Shown: one piece after another, positions 11,321 through 22,066 of the stretch
How the letters are laid out: every line of letters starts with the position of its first letter
How positions within the stretch are numbered: the first letter of the stretch is position 1
Origin: Pseudopithomyces maydicus
Taxonomy: Eukaryota; Ascomycota; Dothideomycetes; Pleosporales; Didymosphaeriaceae
Direction of reading: 5' to 3'
NCBI GenBank assembly: GCA_026873275.1
Contig: JANTUC010000003.1
Span: 1,116,001-1,180,000, forward strand
DNA length: 64,000 bases
The notes under the pieces: model-generated
What the model was told of the DNA's origin: nothing
Database searches by the model: none
What the model saw: the letters and a program-made list of their open reading frames with translations, nothing else
Position numbers and translations under genes: made by a program

Positions 11321-12948
11321 TCATCGCCCCTCGTCGGTTGCGCTTTCCTTGAATGGAGTATCTGACGACTCTTGGGCGAACGTCGACATGTAGGTTTCAA
11401 GTACATCTTCCGAATTTTCTTGTGAAACGATGAGATCTTTAGTTTCTCTTGGTCGTCGCGGGGCGTTCTCTTTCTTTTTTTGTAAGCCAACGGCCCGTCT
11501 ATGCGCACGACTTTTCAGATGCAACTTCCAATCATTCTCATTGAAAGAGGTTATTCCGCATGTTTCGCACTCTCTCTTTCCCCAAAGATCTGGTCGCTGG
11601 GAGAGGTCATAATCGCGTCTTGGGTTGAGCATCTCACATGCAGCCGATGAGAGTGATGTTGGGTCTGGGAGATGTTGCCCAGATAGAAATTTTGCAGTGA
11701 TGTCGGATGAAGGTTGCACTGCTGCCGCGTCCCATTGTGATGCATCTGGTATATCGAGCAAGAATGTTTTTTGGCCTTGTTCTGCAGCGAGGAGGGCATT
11801 CAGCAGCTTGATCTGTATCCACCGGATCTGTCGTTTAGCATATTGTCTGGTAGCTGCTTGCGTTTTTTCGATAGCTGCCCGCTTCAATTTAGCAAGTTCT
11901 GCCTCGGGAATTGAACCGTCGACAAGAGCAGTTTGATAAGCCATGAATTCTTTGTAGCCAATCGAAACCCATATACCTCGGGTTTGGTCAACTAGCTGGC
12001 CGGTACGTGCTTCGTATTCTACGCGGAAGTTGTGCAGCGTCTCCACTTCAGACAACAGTCCGTTCTGTATCATTTTGTCCACTCTTGAGTCCAATCGTTT
12101 CGTCAGAATATCCTTAGACGCATGCACCCAAAACAACAAGGTTGGGAATCGCAACCTAGAAGTATCGTCCAGAGTATTGTCTGGTAGTTCTTTCCTGACT
12201 CGTTGCTCGTCATAGATTTGTGAGGCTGGTTTGCCCGTCTTAAGATAGATTTCAAGCGACCGCTGTATTTTTCGTCGTTCGTTAGGGTGCCACCTGTCAG
12301 CCATGATTGGGTCCACTTCCTTGAGTTTTTCAAGTAGGATCTCTGTGGGCTCATCCAGAACGGCAGGTCGTCCGGCTTGCTCTCCATCATTCTTCAACAA
12401 CGGCTCTTCGGACAAGCCGTCTTTGAACAGAAGAGACTGGGTGTAATAGTGAGTACCACCGACCAAGATCGGAAGTTTGCCTCTACTCCTGATGTCATCA
12501 ATCTGGGCAGCGTTAGGCTATGATACTTTTCGTTTCTGAATGACCTTACCACGCGTATAGCATTAGCGACAAATTTGCCCACTGTCCAGGTCTCCTCTTC
12601 GAGGCCAATTCGCCCGAGCAGATGGTGTGGTATTCCTTTCATCTCGTCCTGTGTGATTTTATTTGTAATCACAGGAAGCCCCTTGTACAACTGCATCGCA
12701 TCTCCATTGATGATTTCGCCATCAAATTGACGGGCTATCTCTACAGCCAACTGCCTGCGGTGATCAGAATCGTATACCTTTTGCCGGTGAAAAAGGATGC
12801 TTACATCAGATTTGCCTGTTCCCGTAGCTCCAACAATAGCCACGAGGGGCTTGGATGGAGGAGTCACAGCCATTCTCGTGGTTGTGCAATACCTCAGAGC
12901 ACGAATCATACGTTTCCAAGGATATGTCGTGCAATTAGCGAGCAACAA
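11321..12948 (-). CDS. MOD5: tRNA dimethylallyltransferase (isopentenyltransferase)
   Basis: Transfers dimethylallyl from DMAPP to A37 of UNN-reading tRNAs in cytoplasm and mitochondria. Three exons on the minus strand: 12948-12805, 12750-12550, 12502-11321 (introns of 54 and 47 bases, both GTAAG donors), about 508 residues. Motifs: P-loop GATGTGKSD, the substrate-binding run INGDAMQLYKGLPVITNK, PHHLLG, LVGGTHYYTQSLLF, and a C-terminal C2H2 zinc finger starting CETCGITSFNENDW (about residues 430-455) as in yeast Mod5. The first Met at 12948 leaves an N-terminus rich in Arg and Thr before MAVTPPSK. Two start codons could give mitochondrial and cytosolic forms as in yeast, which is inference. 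The intron between the P-loop and the following helix keeps the frame open, so the unspliced reading looks deceptively continuous. Divergent from TOM22 over 271 bases. Confidence 0.94.
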
Positions 12949-13219
12949 TACTTCACAGGCTGCGGACAGATTTGAGTAAGGCTCGAATTAACCCAAGATG
13001 GTGAAATCATGCACACCTGGGCATGGCTTTGGTTCTGAGCCTAGGGTAGGCCAGTAGCGTAGAAGCTCGGGCCCCCAAAAACTTTGGAAAGCATCATCGC
13101 ACCCTCCTCGAACTTGCCGACACAACTTCCATCACCCACGCCGTCGCTCCAACACCTCCACGACCCCGCCGCATATTCCCCTCTCTTTTAATTGATAAAC
13201 CGCCTACACCACAGCCACA
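12949..13219. promoter_or_regulatory. Shared promoter of MOD5 (minus) and TOM22 (plus)
   Basis: Only 271 bases separate the two divergent start codons, so both promoters must lie here or overlap the genes. The TOM22-proximal half is C-rich on the plus strand (repeated ACC/CCA), common in fungal core promoters and leaders. I see no clear TATA box. Confidence 0.5.
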
Positions 13220-13791
13220 ATGGTCAAACTCGAGGAGGTCGTCGACGAGGAGTTCATGCGCGAGCAAGTTGGTCCTCACGACGAAGACGAGTGGGACACC
13301 GACTCTGGTACGCATCAAGCACGCACCCACACGCATCCGCCATGCCCTCTGCGAATCTACAAACCCTAACACGAGGCTCCTGCAGAATCAGACACATCCT
13401 CCGTCGCGGACCTGACCCCCGACGAAACCCTCTACGAGCGCCTCGCCGCCCTCCAGGACATCATTCCCGCGCACACGCGTCGCAGCATTGCGTCAAAGTA
13501 CAACACAACGACATCGTGGTTCAAGTCCGGGCTCTCGCTCGGCGGAAAGACGCTCTGGGTCATCAGCACGAGCGCCCTGCTGTTGGGTGTCCCGTGGGCT
13601 CTGGCCTACAGCGAGGAACAGATGATTGTCGAGCAGGAGAAGATGGAGCTGGCAAACCAGCGGGCGCAGAACGAGGTACGTAACCAGCCCGAGGAACCAT
13701 GGTGCGAAGCCGCATAGCCCGACTAACATGGGCACAGTTCATGGCACCCGGTGCAGGCGCCGGCCAGCAAGGCGCGAAGCCGGCTTTGTAA
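13220..13791 (+). CDS. TOM22: Mitochondrial import receptor subunit TOM22
   Basis: Central receptor and organiser of the outer-membrane translocase: it binds presequences and docks TOM20/TOM70 onto the TOM40 pore. Exons 13220-13307, 13386-13675 and 13738-13791 give 143 residues, a normal size. The protein starts MVKLEEVVDEEF, has an acidic cytosolic half (DEDEWDTDSESDTSS), the family segment LYERLAALQDIIPAHTRR (about 45-62), one tail-type membrane span (about 85-104: LWVISTSALLLGVPWAL) and a short Gln/Gly-rich intermembrane-space tail. Introns are 78 and 62 bases with GTACG donors. The last coding exon has only 17 codons plus stop and is easily missed. Its 3' end faces the TOM40 gene 591 bases away. 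Confidence 0.95.
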
Positions 13792-14382
13792 ATTTCTTCC
13801 ATTATGGCGTCACCCCCTACGATGCAAACCTGACGGCGATTCTTCACTTGTTTTACTATAGAAGGGGCGGGATTGGATTGACACGCAATATTTGCCATGG
13901 AGCGCACTGTGACATACTTCTGTACATTACATAGGGGTCTCCTCTTCCGGACTTAATGCATGCATGTAAATGGTCACGCACACTACAATGCCCAAGGGCT
14001 TGTACACGCAGAACATGGCAACGAATGCTGCTCGATGCGACTATATGTACAATGCAGTCAACTTTCTGCTTTATATGCTGGCGTGGAAACTGCCCAAGCC
14101 CCTCCTGCCCTGATCGTAGCCCAGTAGATTCGAATGCGCCCACAATAACGACCAGAAACGACAACGATAAAAGTGGAAAAGTCTAGTCGTGCATTACAGA
14201 TCCCCTAACCAAACCGCCCAAGATGTTCGCGCTTTTGATATGACTACGAGCCGGGTGCTCGCTCGGGGTAACAAAGTGGTAATACAGCGAAGAGAAAGTG
14301 TAGCGTGATTATAGTCGGTACAGTCGGCCATTATACTGCCGGTCTCGGAGACAAGCAGGCTTCAGAGTCGGCGCTCAAGCGC
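13792..14382. other. 3'-to-3' spacer between TOM22 and TOM40
   Basis: Convergent spacer of 591 bases. The open frames inside it are short and show no family resemblance. It should hold both polyadenylation regions, but I see no obvious hairpin terminator. Confidence 0.6.
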
Positions 14383-15567
14383 TTAAAACGGGATCGAACC
14401 GGCATCCATGCCGGCGCCACGTTCTTGCTGCTCCATAACAGCCTCGTCGGCGGCGTCTATTGAGATGGCAAGACCAAGCTTGGCGGCGTTCTGTGCATGT
14501 CAGCATGAGCAGGGGGGCCGCTAGGAGGGAATGAAGCATACCGTCTTGTGGTCAATCTCACCGGAAAAGGTGACGCGAATGGGCTGTGCAATCATCTTCT
14601 CGAGCAGGCATGAAACCTTGCCCGAGTTGTCGATTTGCGCCCTAAACGAGGAGGAGCGGAAATCGTACTTGGCACCGATAGTGACCTGGCCCTCCTTTTG
14701 CGGGCCACCCATTGGGCCACCCGGACCAATACCCGCGAAGGCGAGGTTGCAGTTGATACCAGTCTCGACACGTTCCGACAGCCTCCTCCAGTACGAAGCT
14801 TCCAAAACACCTCTGTCCGGGATGATCTGACCGCACGCCATCCAATCGGCTGCCTTGTAGCGAGCCGCATACGAGACGTTGAGCTCAGGGGGTAGGCCAT
14901 GGCAGGCCGAGTCCAGAAGGCGTCAATGCCGAGGGCCAGCTTGGGTGTGACAGATTGGAGGTAGCTGGCCATGACCATGCCTGTGATACCGCCATCAAGG
15001 ACCGAGGGGTTGACAGCCTTGAGCGACGCCGAGAAGTCGGAGCCGGTGTAGTCGTTCTCGAGCGACACCATGTTGCCCTGGGATGTGAGCTGCACCGAGG
15101 CCTTGGATACGAGGGCCGAGGTCCATCGCCAGTTGAAACGGCCGGAGAACTGGAGGTCGTTGTCGAGGTTGCCCTGGAGGAAAACCTGCAGACGTCAGCT
15201 GTGCGGGCAGCACGAGGGGTTGGCAATGGCAACGCACCTTGGGCGAGCCGTAGAGAGCTGTGTAGGCGTAGGGCGGCTGCATCTGCGAGCCCATGGACAG
15301 CGAGTGCGAGACCTGGAACATGGGTGCGGCGCTGAAGGCCTTTGTGAGCTCGGCGCGCAGGCCCGAGAAGCTCAGGTTGTTCAGGAAGACGTCGCGCTGC
15401 ACCTCTTTGGCAATGTTCTCGACGGTGCCCGGGTTGGAAAGTCCTAGGGCCTCTCTCCGCTCCTGGAAGGCAGCGTAGACATCGTGGAACCGTGCAAAGA
15501 CGCCGTTGTTGTGCGAGATGATGTCGGCCATGGCCTGCTGCTGCTGCTGCTTCGGTTCGAGCTCCAT
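14383..15567 (-). CDS. TOM40: Mitochondrial import pore TOM40 (one apparent missing base)
   Basis: Beta-barrel channel of the outer-membrane translocase through which nearly all mitochondrial precursors pass. Minus-strand exons 15567-15238, 15185-14542 and 14490-14383 (introns 52 and 51 bases, donors GTGCGT and GTATGC). Family segments: ALGLSNPGTVENIAKEVQRD near residue 40, SFSGLRAELTKAF, ASYLQSVTPKLALGIDAFW, EASYWRRLSERVETG and GAKYDFRSSSFRAQID. The protein is about 360 residues. Start chosen at the Met before a Gln-rich N-terminus; a second Met (MADIISHN) follows 12 residues later. Oddity: near residue 210 the reading frame jumps at the G5 run 14888-14892 (C5 on the coding strand). One extra C restores a family-like YPPELNVSYAARYKAADW and makes the coding length divisible by three. 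An essential gene is unlikely to be truly broken. Confidence 0.93.
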
Positions 15568-16142
15568 GGCGCTGGGAGACGCTCCGATGGGGGACAGACG
15601 ACAAAGATTATGCTGCGGACGTGGACTGCAAAGATGCGCCGAGTGGGATGGAGACGGCACGGGCTGGGTAGAGGGAAGCTATTGGAGGATGGAGATGCGA
15701 TGCTGGTGATGGGTTCGAACTTTTTCGAGGGAGAGCAGTCGGCGCCAAGGCCGTAAACCGACTAGTGCCTCTTCCTATCAAGCAAGCCAACAGATGACGC
15801 CGACGCCTCCAGCGAATTGCGGTTGGGGCATGTCGATTGCGGGTTTCGTTGTTTGCAACGCTGAAAAACAATCCTCGACACCCGAGTCACTCGTCGTGGA
15901 AGCCTGCTATACGCCTCTTCCGTTGCTGCATCCCCGTCGTGCCGCCTGCCTGCACTGCCTGAGCCCGATACACTGGTACCCGCCATCCACACGTCCCAGA
16001 CGCATACCCACTCAACCTCCGACCTCTTGCTGTAGTGCACCACTTCTCTGCCTCGCCCTCTCCTCTCCCTACTTTCCCCATTACCACCGTTTCTTTTTCT
16101 CTCTCTTCTCCGTTCTCCTAGGCCCTAGAGGACATATCCAAC
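15568..16142. promoter_or_regulatory. Divergent promoter region of TOM40 and 6-phosphofructo-2-kinase
   Basis: The 575 bases lie between two divergent starts. The part next to the plus-strand gene is strongly pyrimidine-rich (CT-rich block about 16020-16130), a common feature just upstream of fungal transcription starts. No gene recognised. Confidence 0.5.
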
Positions 16143-17978
16143 ATGGATACTTTACTGTAAGTTCTCCAGCAGTCCACGGCTCTCGTGTTCCCACGTGCCG
16201 CCGAGTGAAGGTGCAGGTAGGACCTTCACTTTGTACCACAGTGAGAGCGAGAACGGGACCCAACACAGCAATACTCACCGCTACAGGACTGCTGAAATAT
16301 ATGCAAACTCACCCCGCTTCCGGCGGCGGTCGAGTACTTTTGTCGACGCTATTCACGACCTGCCCCAAAAGGAGGAGATGGCCCCGGCTCAGCTTTACAG
16401 CACCGAATCCGGCCGACTCTTCCACTCTGGACGTATTGTGATTGCCACTGTCGGTCTGCCTGCTCGAGGAAAGACGCACACCTCGGTCGCCGTTGCCCGC
16501 TATCTTCGATGGTTGGGTGTCAAGACGCACGTGTTTCACTTGGGTGACTATCGACGCGCCACCCTTGGCCCCGGCAAAGATGTTCCAGACGATTATTTCT
16601 TCTTAAATGCATCACCTCAATCGGTATTACTCCGCAACAAGATCCTGAAGAAATGCCGCGAGGACATTTATCATTTCCTCGAACATGACAAAGGCCAGGT
16701 CGCCATCTACGATGCAGTCAACGCCATCTCCATGGGTCGGAAATCATTGGCTAAAGAATTTGCCAAGAATGGAATCCAAACCATCTTCATCGAGTCTCAT
16801 TGTACCGACGAACGCATCATTCAGGAAAACGTGCGTCGTGTGAAGATATCCTCACCAGACTACCAAGGCTGGTCAGATGAAGATGCTGTTCAAGACTACC
16901 TTGCGCGTATCAATGCACGGATACCTCATTTTGAGACAATGGAAGAACCGGACCTCCACTGGATCAAGATGATCAATGCTGGCGAGCGTGTAGTGGTGAA
17001 CAATTGTGCCTTTGGATATCTGTCACAACGCATCGTGTTCTACCTCCTAAACCTTCACATCAAGTCAAGACAAACCTATTTTGCCCGCGCTGGCACCACT
17101 AGGGATGAGGACTCGTACAAGATTGATGCTTCCTTGTCTCCCGAAGGCCATGACTATGCGAAAAAGATGAGCGATGCACTCTTGAAATACCGTGAGGAGG
17201 AGAAAGGGCACCTGATTTCCCAGGGGGCACGGGACGCCGCCCTGAAACCCCTCACTATATGGACCTCGACGCGCCATAGAACTGTGCAGACTGCCGACTA
17301 CCTAGCTTCTAAAGGATACCGTGTGAGGCAGCGATCGCAGATGAGCCAGATGAACCCTGGTGTATGCGAGAGGATGTCCGAAGGGAAGATTCGGCAGGAA
17401 TTTCCCGATGAGGTAGTGAAGCACGAGGCTGACCCTTACCATCACCGATACCCGCGAGCAGAGGTACGTCGAACCTTTGTCCGATGAAACCAGTCGTACT
17501 GATATCAAAACAGTCATATCATGATCTTGCTGTCCGTATGGAACCCATCATTCTCGAGCTCGAGCGAGAGGAGAACGACCTCCTCATCATCGCGCACGAA
17601 TCGGTACTACGTGTTCTCTACGGTTATCTCATGGCGTGCAACGCTGCCGACATTCCCAAACTTGAGTTCCCCCGAGATGAGATCATAGAGGTACGATGGG
17701 CACACTGCTCGTACGTTGTGTTTCGAATAGCTGACGACGCTCAGATAATCCCTTCGAGCTACAACAATGTCGCGAAGCGCATCAAAATCCCAAACCTGCC
17801 CGAGAGCATGGTCCCTGGCAGCCCAGAAGACATCAAAATCCCAGTCCCACCCAGTGGAGCTGTGAGTCCCTTCTCGGGCATTGGGACACCACAAGCCGGA
17901 TCTGGGACTGCCACGCCGCAACTAAATCAACCCCAGCCTCTGAACTTGAAGAGGACGCACGTTAACCCGTCTGAATGA
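16143..17978 (+). CDS. 6-phosphofructo-2-kinase with inactive-looking phosphatase domain
   Basis: Makes fructose-2,6-bisphosphate, the allosteric activator of phosphofructokinase, in the cytosol. Exons 16143-16156, 16287-17463, 17514-17690 and 17745-17978 give 533 residues. The first exon is only 14 bases (MDTLL) before GTAAGT; joining it to CTACAG at 16286 keeps the frame. A later start at 16378 (MAPAQLYSTES) is possible. Kinase half: Walker A GLPARGKT at 61-68, FHLGDYRR, YDAVNA, and FIESHC near 172. Phosphatase half: WTSTRHRTVQTA, NPGVCE and IIAHESVLR (His425) are kept, but the catalytic RHG motif reads RAG (Ala273), so phosphatase activity should be lost, as in yeast Pfk26-type enzymes that changed the same histidine. 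The tail is Pro/Gly/Thr-rich. The 54-base last intron stays in frame. Confidence 0.94.
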
Positions 17979-18479
17979 ACAGATGCACCATCGCTATCGC
18001 TACGGTGCTACGTTCGACAAGGAGAGGCCGAGCCAACAAGGGGATTTCGACACTGATCTTGACTGACAGCTCTTATGCGTGATGAGTTATGACATACAAC
18101 GGTCTCGGTTCTAGTAGAATTTCCATTTCGAGTGCCTTTTCAAGCGCGTATGGAACATGAAGGCTTCTAAACAGCTAGATACATGAATGTCATTCCTATA
18201 GCGGGATCCATGCTGTCAAGCCAATGGCACAGTGAAGAATACGGCCATCCTGACTCATCACCAGCTTGGACACTCAATTGCCGAGCGAGGCGGCCTTCCT
18301 CATGCAGCTTAGCGGCCGCCATTGCATCAGCACCCGCACCGGTGCGGTGCACCGCGGGCAGAAATGTCGTACCGCGGCGAGGGCGCCGGCGTGCCTTGAG
18401 AAGGTTATAAACCGAGTCTTCTCACCGCGAGAGGGGGCTCTTCAGTCCTCTTCCTCGAACCAAGGCATCCGCAATCGCA
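17979..18479. other. Intergenic, likely CAF16 promoter
   Basis: The 501 bases lie between tandem plus-strand genes. A GC-rich patch sits at 18310-18400. The 60 bases before the CAF16 start contain CTCTTCAG and similar pyrimidine stretches. No gene recognised. Confidence 0.5.
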
Positions 18480-19471
18480 ATGGCGCAGCGGAGCAGAATC
18501 GACGCAGGCATCGCGCCCAACATCGACGTCAAGAACCTGAGCTATGCATTTCCCGATGGCAGCAGCGGGCTCAAAGAGGTGTTTCTGGAACTGCCACCTG
18601 GGAGCCGGACGCTATTGATTGGAGGTACACACGCCCTCCTGCTCCCCTCTTCTGCTTTCCCTCTTCTGCTTTCTGTTCCCCCCCGCCCTTTTCTTTCTGC
18701 GTGCTAGACTGTGCGATGCTGTGCAGTGGGGGTTGACGCATCACAGCCAACGGCGCTGGCAAAACCACGCTGCTCCGATTGCTCTCCGGCAAGCGCATGG
18801 CCCCGGCGGGCACCGTCCACATCGCAGGCGTCGACCCCTTCAAGCTCGGTCTCGAAGGCGTCACCTACCTCGGCCTCGAGTGGGTCCTCAACCCCATCGT
18901 GCGCTCCGACATCGACGTGCCCACCCTGCTCTCCTCCGTCGGTGGCGACGCCTTCCCCGAGCGTCGCGACGAGCTCGTCCGCATCCTGGACATCGATCTC
19001 GCCTGGCGCCTGCATGCCGTGTCTGACGGAGAGCGTCGCCGTGTCCAGCTCGCCATGGGTCTGCTCCGCCCGTGGACCATCTTGCTGCTGGACGAGATTA
19101 CCGTCGACCTGGACCTGCTATCTCGTAGCAACTTTTTGAACTTCCTGAAGAAGGAGACCGAGACAAGGCCGTGCACCATTGTGTATGCGACCCACATTCT
19201 GGATAACCTGGCTACCTGGCCCACCCACCTCGTCCACATGAGCCTGGGCCGCGTGAAGAAATGGGGCAGCATGGAGGACATGCACGTCAGGACCGAGGAG
19301 GACAAGCGCGTCATCTCTGGAAACAGCCAGCTGGGCGAATTGGTTCTGCGTTGGCTCCAGGAGGATCTTGACGAGCGCGGTCCCCGCAACGGCATCAGGA
19401 CCCAGGGCAAGACATACGAAAGTCTTGAGGGAAAGGGTGGCTATGGGCAGGAGAAGCGCCCGGAGAGATAG
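18480..19471 (+). CDS. CAF16: CCR4-NOT-associated ABC ATPase CAF16
   Basis: Soluble, non-membrane ABC ATPase that in yeast associates with the CCR4-NOT complex and Mediator. Exons 18480-18624 and 18747-19471 (122-base intron, CACAG acceptor) give 289 residues, matching the family. Motifs: Walker A GANGAGKTTLLRLL, completed across the splice; signature VSDGERRRVQLAMGL; Walker B plus switch ILLLDEITVDLD, the wording typical of CAF16 rather than of transporters; and YATHILDNLATWPTHLVHM. No membrane spans or second ATPase half, so it is not a transporter. The tail after about residue 250 is basic and Gly-rich. Converges with the copper oxidase gene. Confidence 0.94.
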
Positions 19472-19823
19472 ATTAGGGTCCATTCAATTGACGAAAGGGG
19501 AAGAGATGCCTGCATTCAACAGTGTAGGCCGGGATTGCATTTGGATATTCGGCGTTTTGCGAACTCAACAATGATACCCCCGTTTCTCTTCAACATTGAA
19601 CTTCAACATGGGTAGAGTCGACATGGCATTTGGTCTTGACCCCGGCTGCGTAGATCCAACGTGCCGAGTTTGTACAATCCATCAAACCGCTTTTTCAGGA
19701 TAAAAAATACATGTACACATTCTAATGAGAAGCATGCCTTGCGAGGTATCTTATACGCATCCAAGTCAAAGCTATGCTAATTTTCTCAGGGATTAGGCAT
19801 CCCTGCAGCGTGATACTGCTACC
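19472..19823. other. Convergent 3' spacer
   Basis: The 352 bases between CAF16 and the copper oxidase contain AT-rich stretches (for example GGATAAAAAATAC at about 19700) that fit polyadenylation regions. No gene seen. Confidence 0.6.
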
Positions 19824-22066
19824 CTATTCCCTCCTCCGGTCGGTAGGACTTGGTACGGGAGTGACATGTCCAGTCCCGGAGCTGGTTACCTGAATGCTGG
19901 CTGGCGGGGTAGTGACCACGGTCTTGAGTGTCGTCCAAGCGCTGCTGGGCATGTCGTTACTGCTCTGCGTCCAATATTCGCCCTTTGAGTACGCGTCAAG
20001 AGCGGAGTAGATACCAGCAATGTTGTCGTGATTATACGGATCAGTGCTGTAAAGCCATGCAATCTTTTTGTTGATAGCCTCTTCAGTGGAGTCGTCGGAG
20101 CTGTAAGACCTGGCCTGGAATTCAGGCTGCAGGGGGTCAATGAAGAGTGTGGAGTTCGTGTATCCCCACTTCTCCAGATTCGGTACGCTGAAAGCCACAA
20201 GCATACTTATTCTTGTCAGCATGCACCGGCGTATCATGAGGGTGATGGTTACTTACTCATCATCTTCATGTACCATGTTGTGGCAATGAAACATGTAGAC
20301 ACCAGGCCATGGCGCGTACCGAGCAATAACTTGCACAGATTCACCCGCGGCTAACCAGACCACGTCTTTCCATCCCGCAGCCTCGTAATCGGCAACCTGG
20401 CCTCTACCGCCAGATCTTGAGAGTATTTTAAAGTCGACAAGATGAATGTGTATGGGATGAGTACCGCCACCTCGACCGTTGCGAAGTGCCCATGTCTCGT
20501 AGGTGCCGAACTCAGGTTTCGTCAAGATGCGGTTTTCCACATCGTCAAAGCCAATGCCGTTCACGAGCCAGGAACCCCCTGACCACGTTCAAAAGTGAAA
20601 TCCTTCGCAGTTGAACTCGATGGGGCCACCGGCTCGTCCTGGCGCAGAGTTTGAGGAACGTCCCCATTGTTGCTGTTGTCACTAACGCTATCGCCGACGA
20701 CAAAACGCATGACTTTGTCTGTGGCAGCATAGTCTGCGTTTTCACCGAGCCCACGCCCGTTCAACAAGGTGACATTTTGACCTTTCAAATTGGCGAAATC
20801 AATAATAACCTCGTAGCGCTCAGCCATGGAGATTGCGATGTCATTGGTCTTCACCGGAGAGCCAAACAAGCCTAGATAGTGGTCAGTGTGAGTTTTTCTT
20901 GATAAATCGTGTCCCACTTGCCACAGTCTGACGCGATGACGTTAAAATCTACCAGATCTCCATCATCTGTATTGAAGGATAGATCGAAGGTTCGACTGAT
21001 TGCTCCATTGAGTATACGAAACCTATACTTCCGGGGTTCAACGTCCAAGTATGGCCACGGCTGTTCGTTTCTGCGACTATCAGTACGGCAAAGAGTAGTA
21101 AGTACCAAAGGATGGCGTACACTTCTACTACATCACCCCATACGCCATTATGGTGATTAGTGTCGTAGTTTAGCGAGCCATCTGAGTTGTACACTTTCGC
21201 CGAAATTAAAAGTGGTATATCGTACTGGCCGGATGGTAGCCCTAAAGATTGTTCTTCAGGGTCTGTAAGAAAATAGAAACCCTCCTGTCCTCGAAACGCA
21301 TTCTCGCCTGTGTGGTACTCAACATGGTCCTATCATGTCTAAGCAAGTTCTCTCGCTGGTCGTCTTGAATGCGTGATGAGGGTTCTTACATGATACCACA
21401 TTGTTCGCGCATTTTGGGCATTTGGATAGTAATAATCCTTGTACTGCCCAGGGGCAACCATGTCACCCGCCCATCCATCAAACGGAGCTCGATTGAACTG
21501 CCCGTGTACGTGGGCGGTCATGTTCTCTGGCCCATTGTTAATGAACCGCACTACAGCCTCTACGTGATTGTAAACTTATGTCAGCTCAGTCTTCGTAAGC
21601 GACGCCTGTGTTGGCACTTACCTCGGCCCCGCTGCATAACAAAAGTCGGGCCTGGTACAAGTCCATCGAATCCAATCATTGGAGTTCCTGGCAAGTCTGG
21701 GTATACTTGCTTTGTGAGACCCTTCAATTCAATCTCATAGTAATCAATCTCTGCACCATCGTCACTCGTCCACGTCCTTCCCTAAGTTAGATTCAGGTAT
21801 TTACCACCGAACTGTATCTTGAATGCTCACATTTTGCTGCCTTTGGTTGGGATGGGTGGTAGAGGGTACTCAAAGAACCATTTGTACTCTGGACTAATCC
21901 AGCCCCCGTTCTGGTAAGGCCCTTCGCCCTCTGCGGGGTCGGGTCGAGTTAATTTCATCAGCTGCAAGTGGGAAGCCCTATCTGCATCATCACTTCCGCT
22001 TTGCTGCGCAATCGCGGAGAGGGAAAGAAAAGAAATCAAGAAGAACCTGATAAGCAACAAATCCAT
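19824..22066 (-). CDS. Secreted multicopper oxidase, bilirubin-oxidase type (one apparent missing base)
   Basis: Oxidises a small phenolic, pigment or metal substrate with four copper ions while reducing oxygen to water; secreted. Seven exons on the minus strand: 22066-21831, 21776-21622, 21559-21390, 21329-21121, 21070-20922, 20871-20257, 20205-19824 (introns 50-62 bases), about 638 residues. Signal peptide MDLLLIRFFLISFLSLSAIA. Copper-binding motifs: HVHGQF, MWYHDH, HPIHIHL and HCHNMVHEDDDM. The order and wording match ascomycete bilirubin oxidases more closely than classical laccases. Oddities: the fifth intron (20921-20872) begins GCAAGT, a GC-AG intron. The frame breaks at the C5 run 20575-20579 (G5 on the coding strand); one extra G joins FTFERGQG to GSWLVNGIGF and makes the summed exons divisible by three. 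The tail is Ser/Thr/Pro-rich. The natural substrate is not predictable. Confidence 0.92.

Noticed and set aside
14383..14420. tRNA-like T-loop wording (GGATCGAACC)
   Set aside because: It lies in the last exon of TOM40, and no acceptor stem or anticodon arm can be paired around it.
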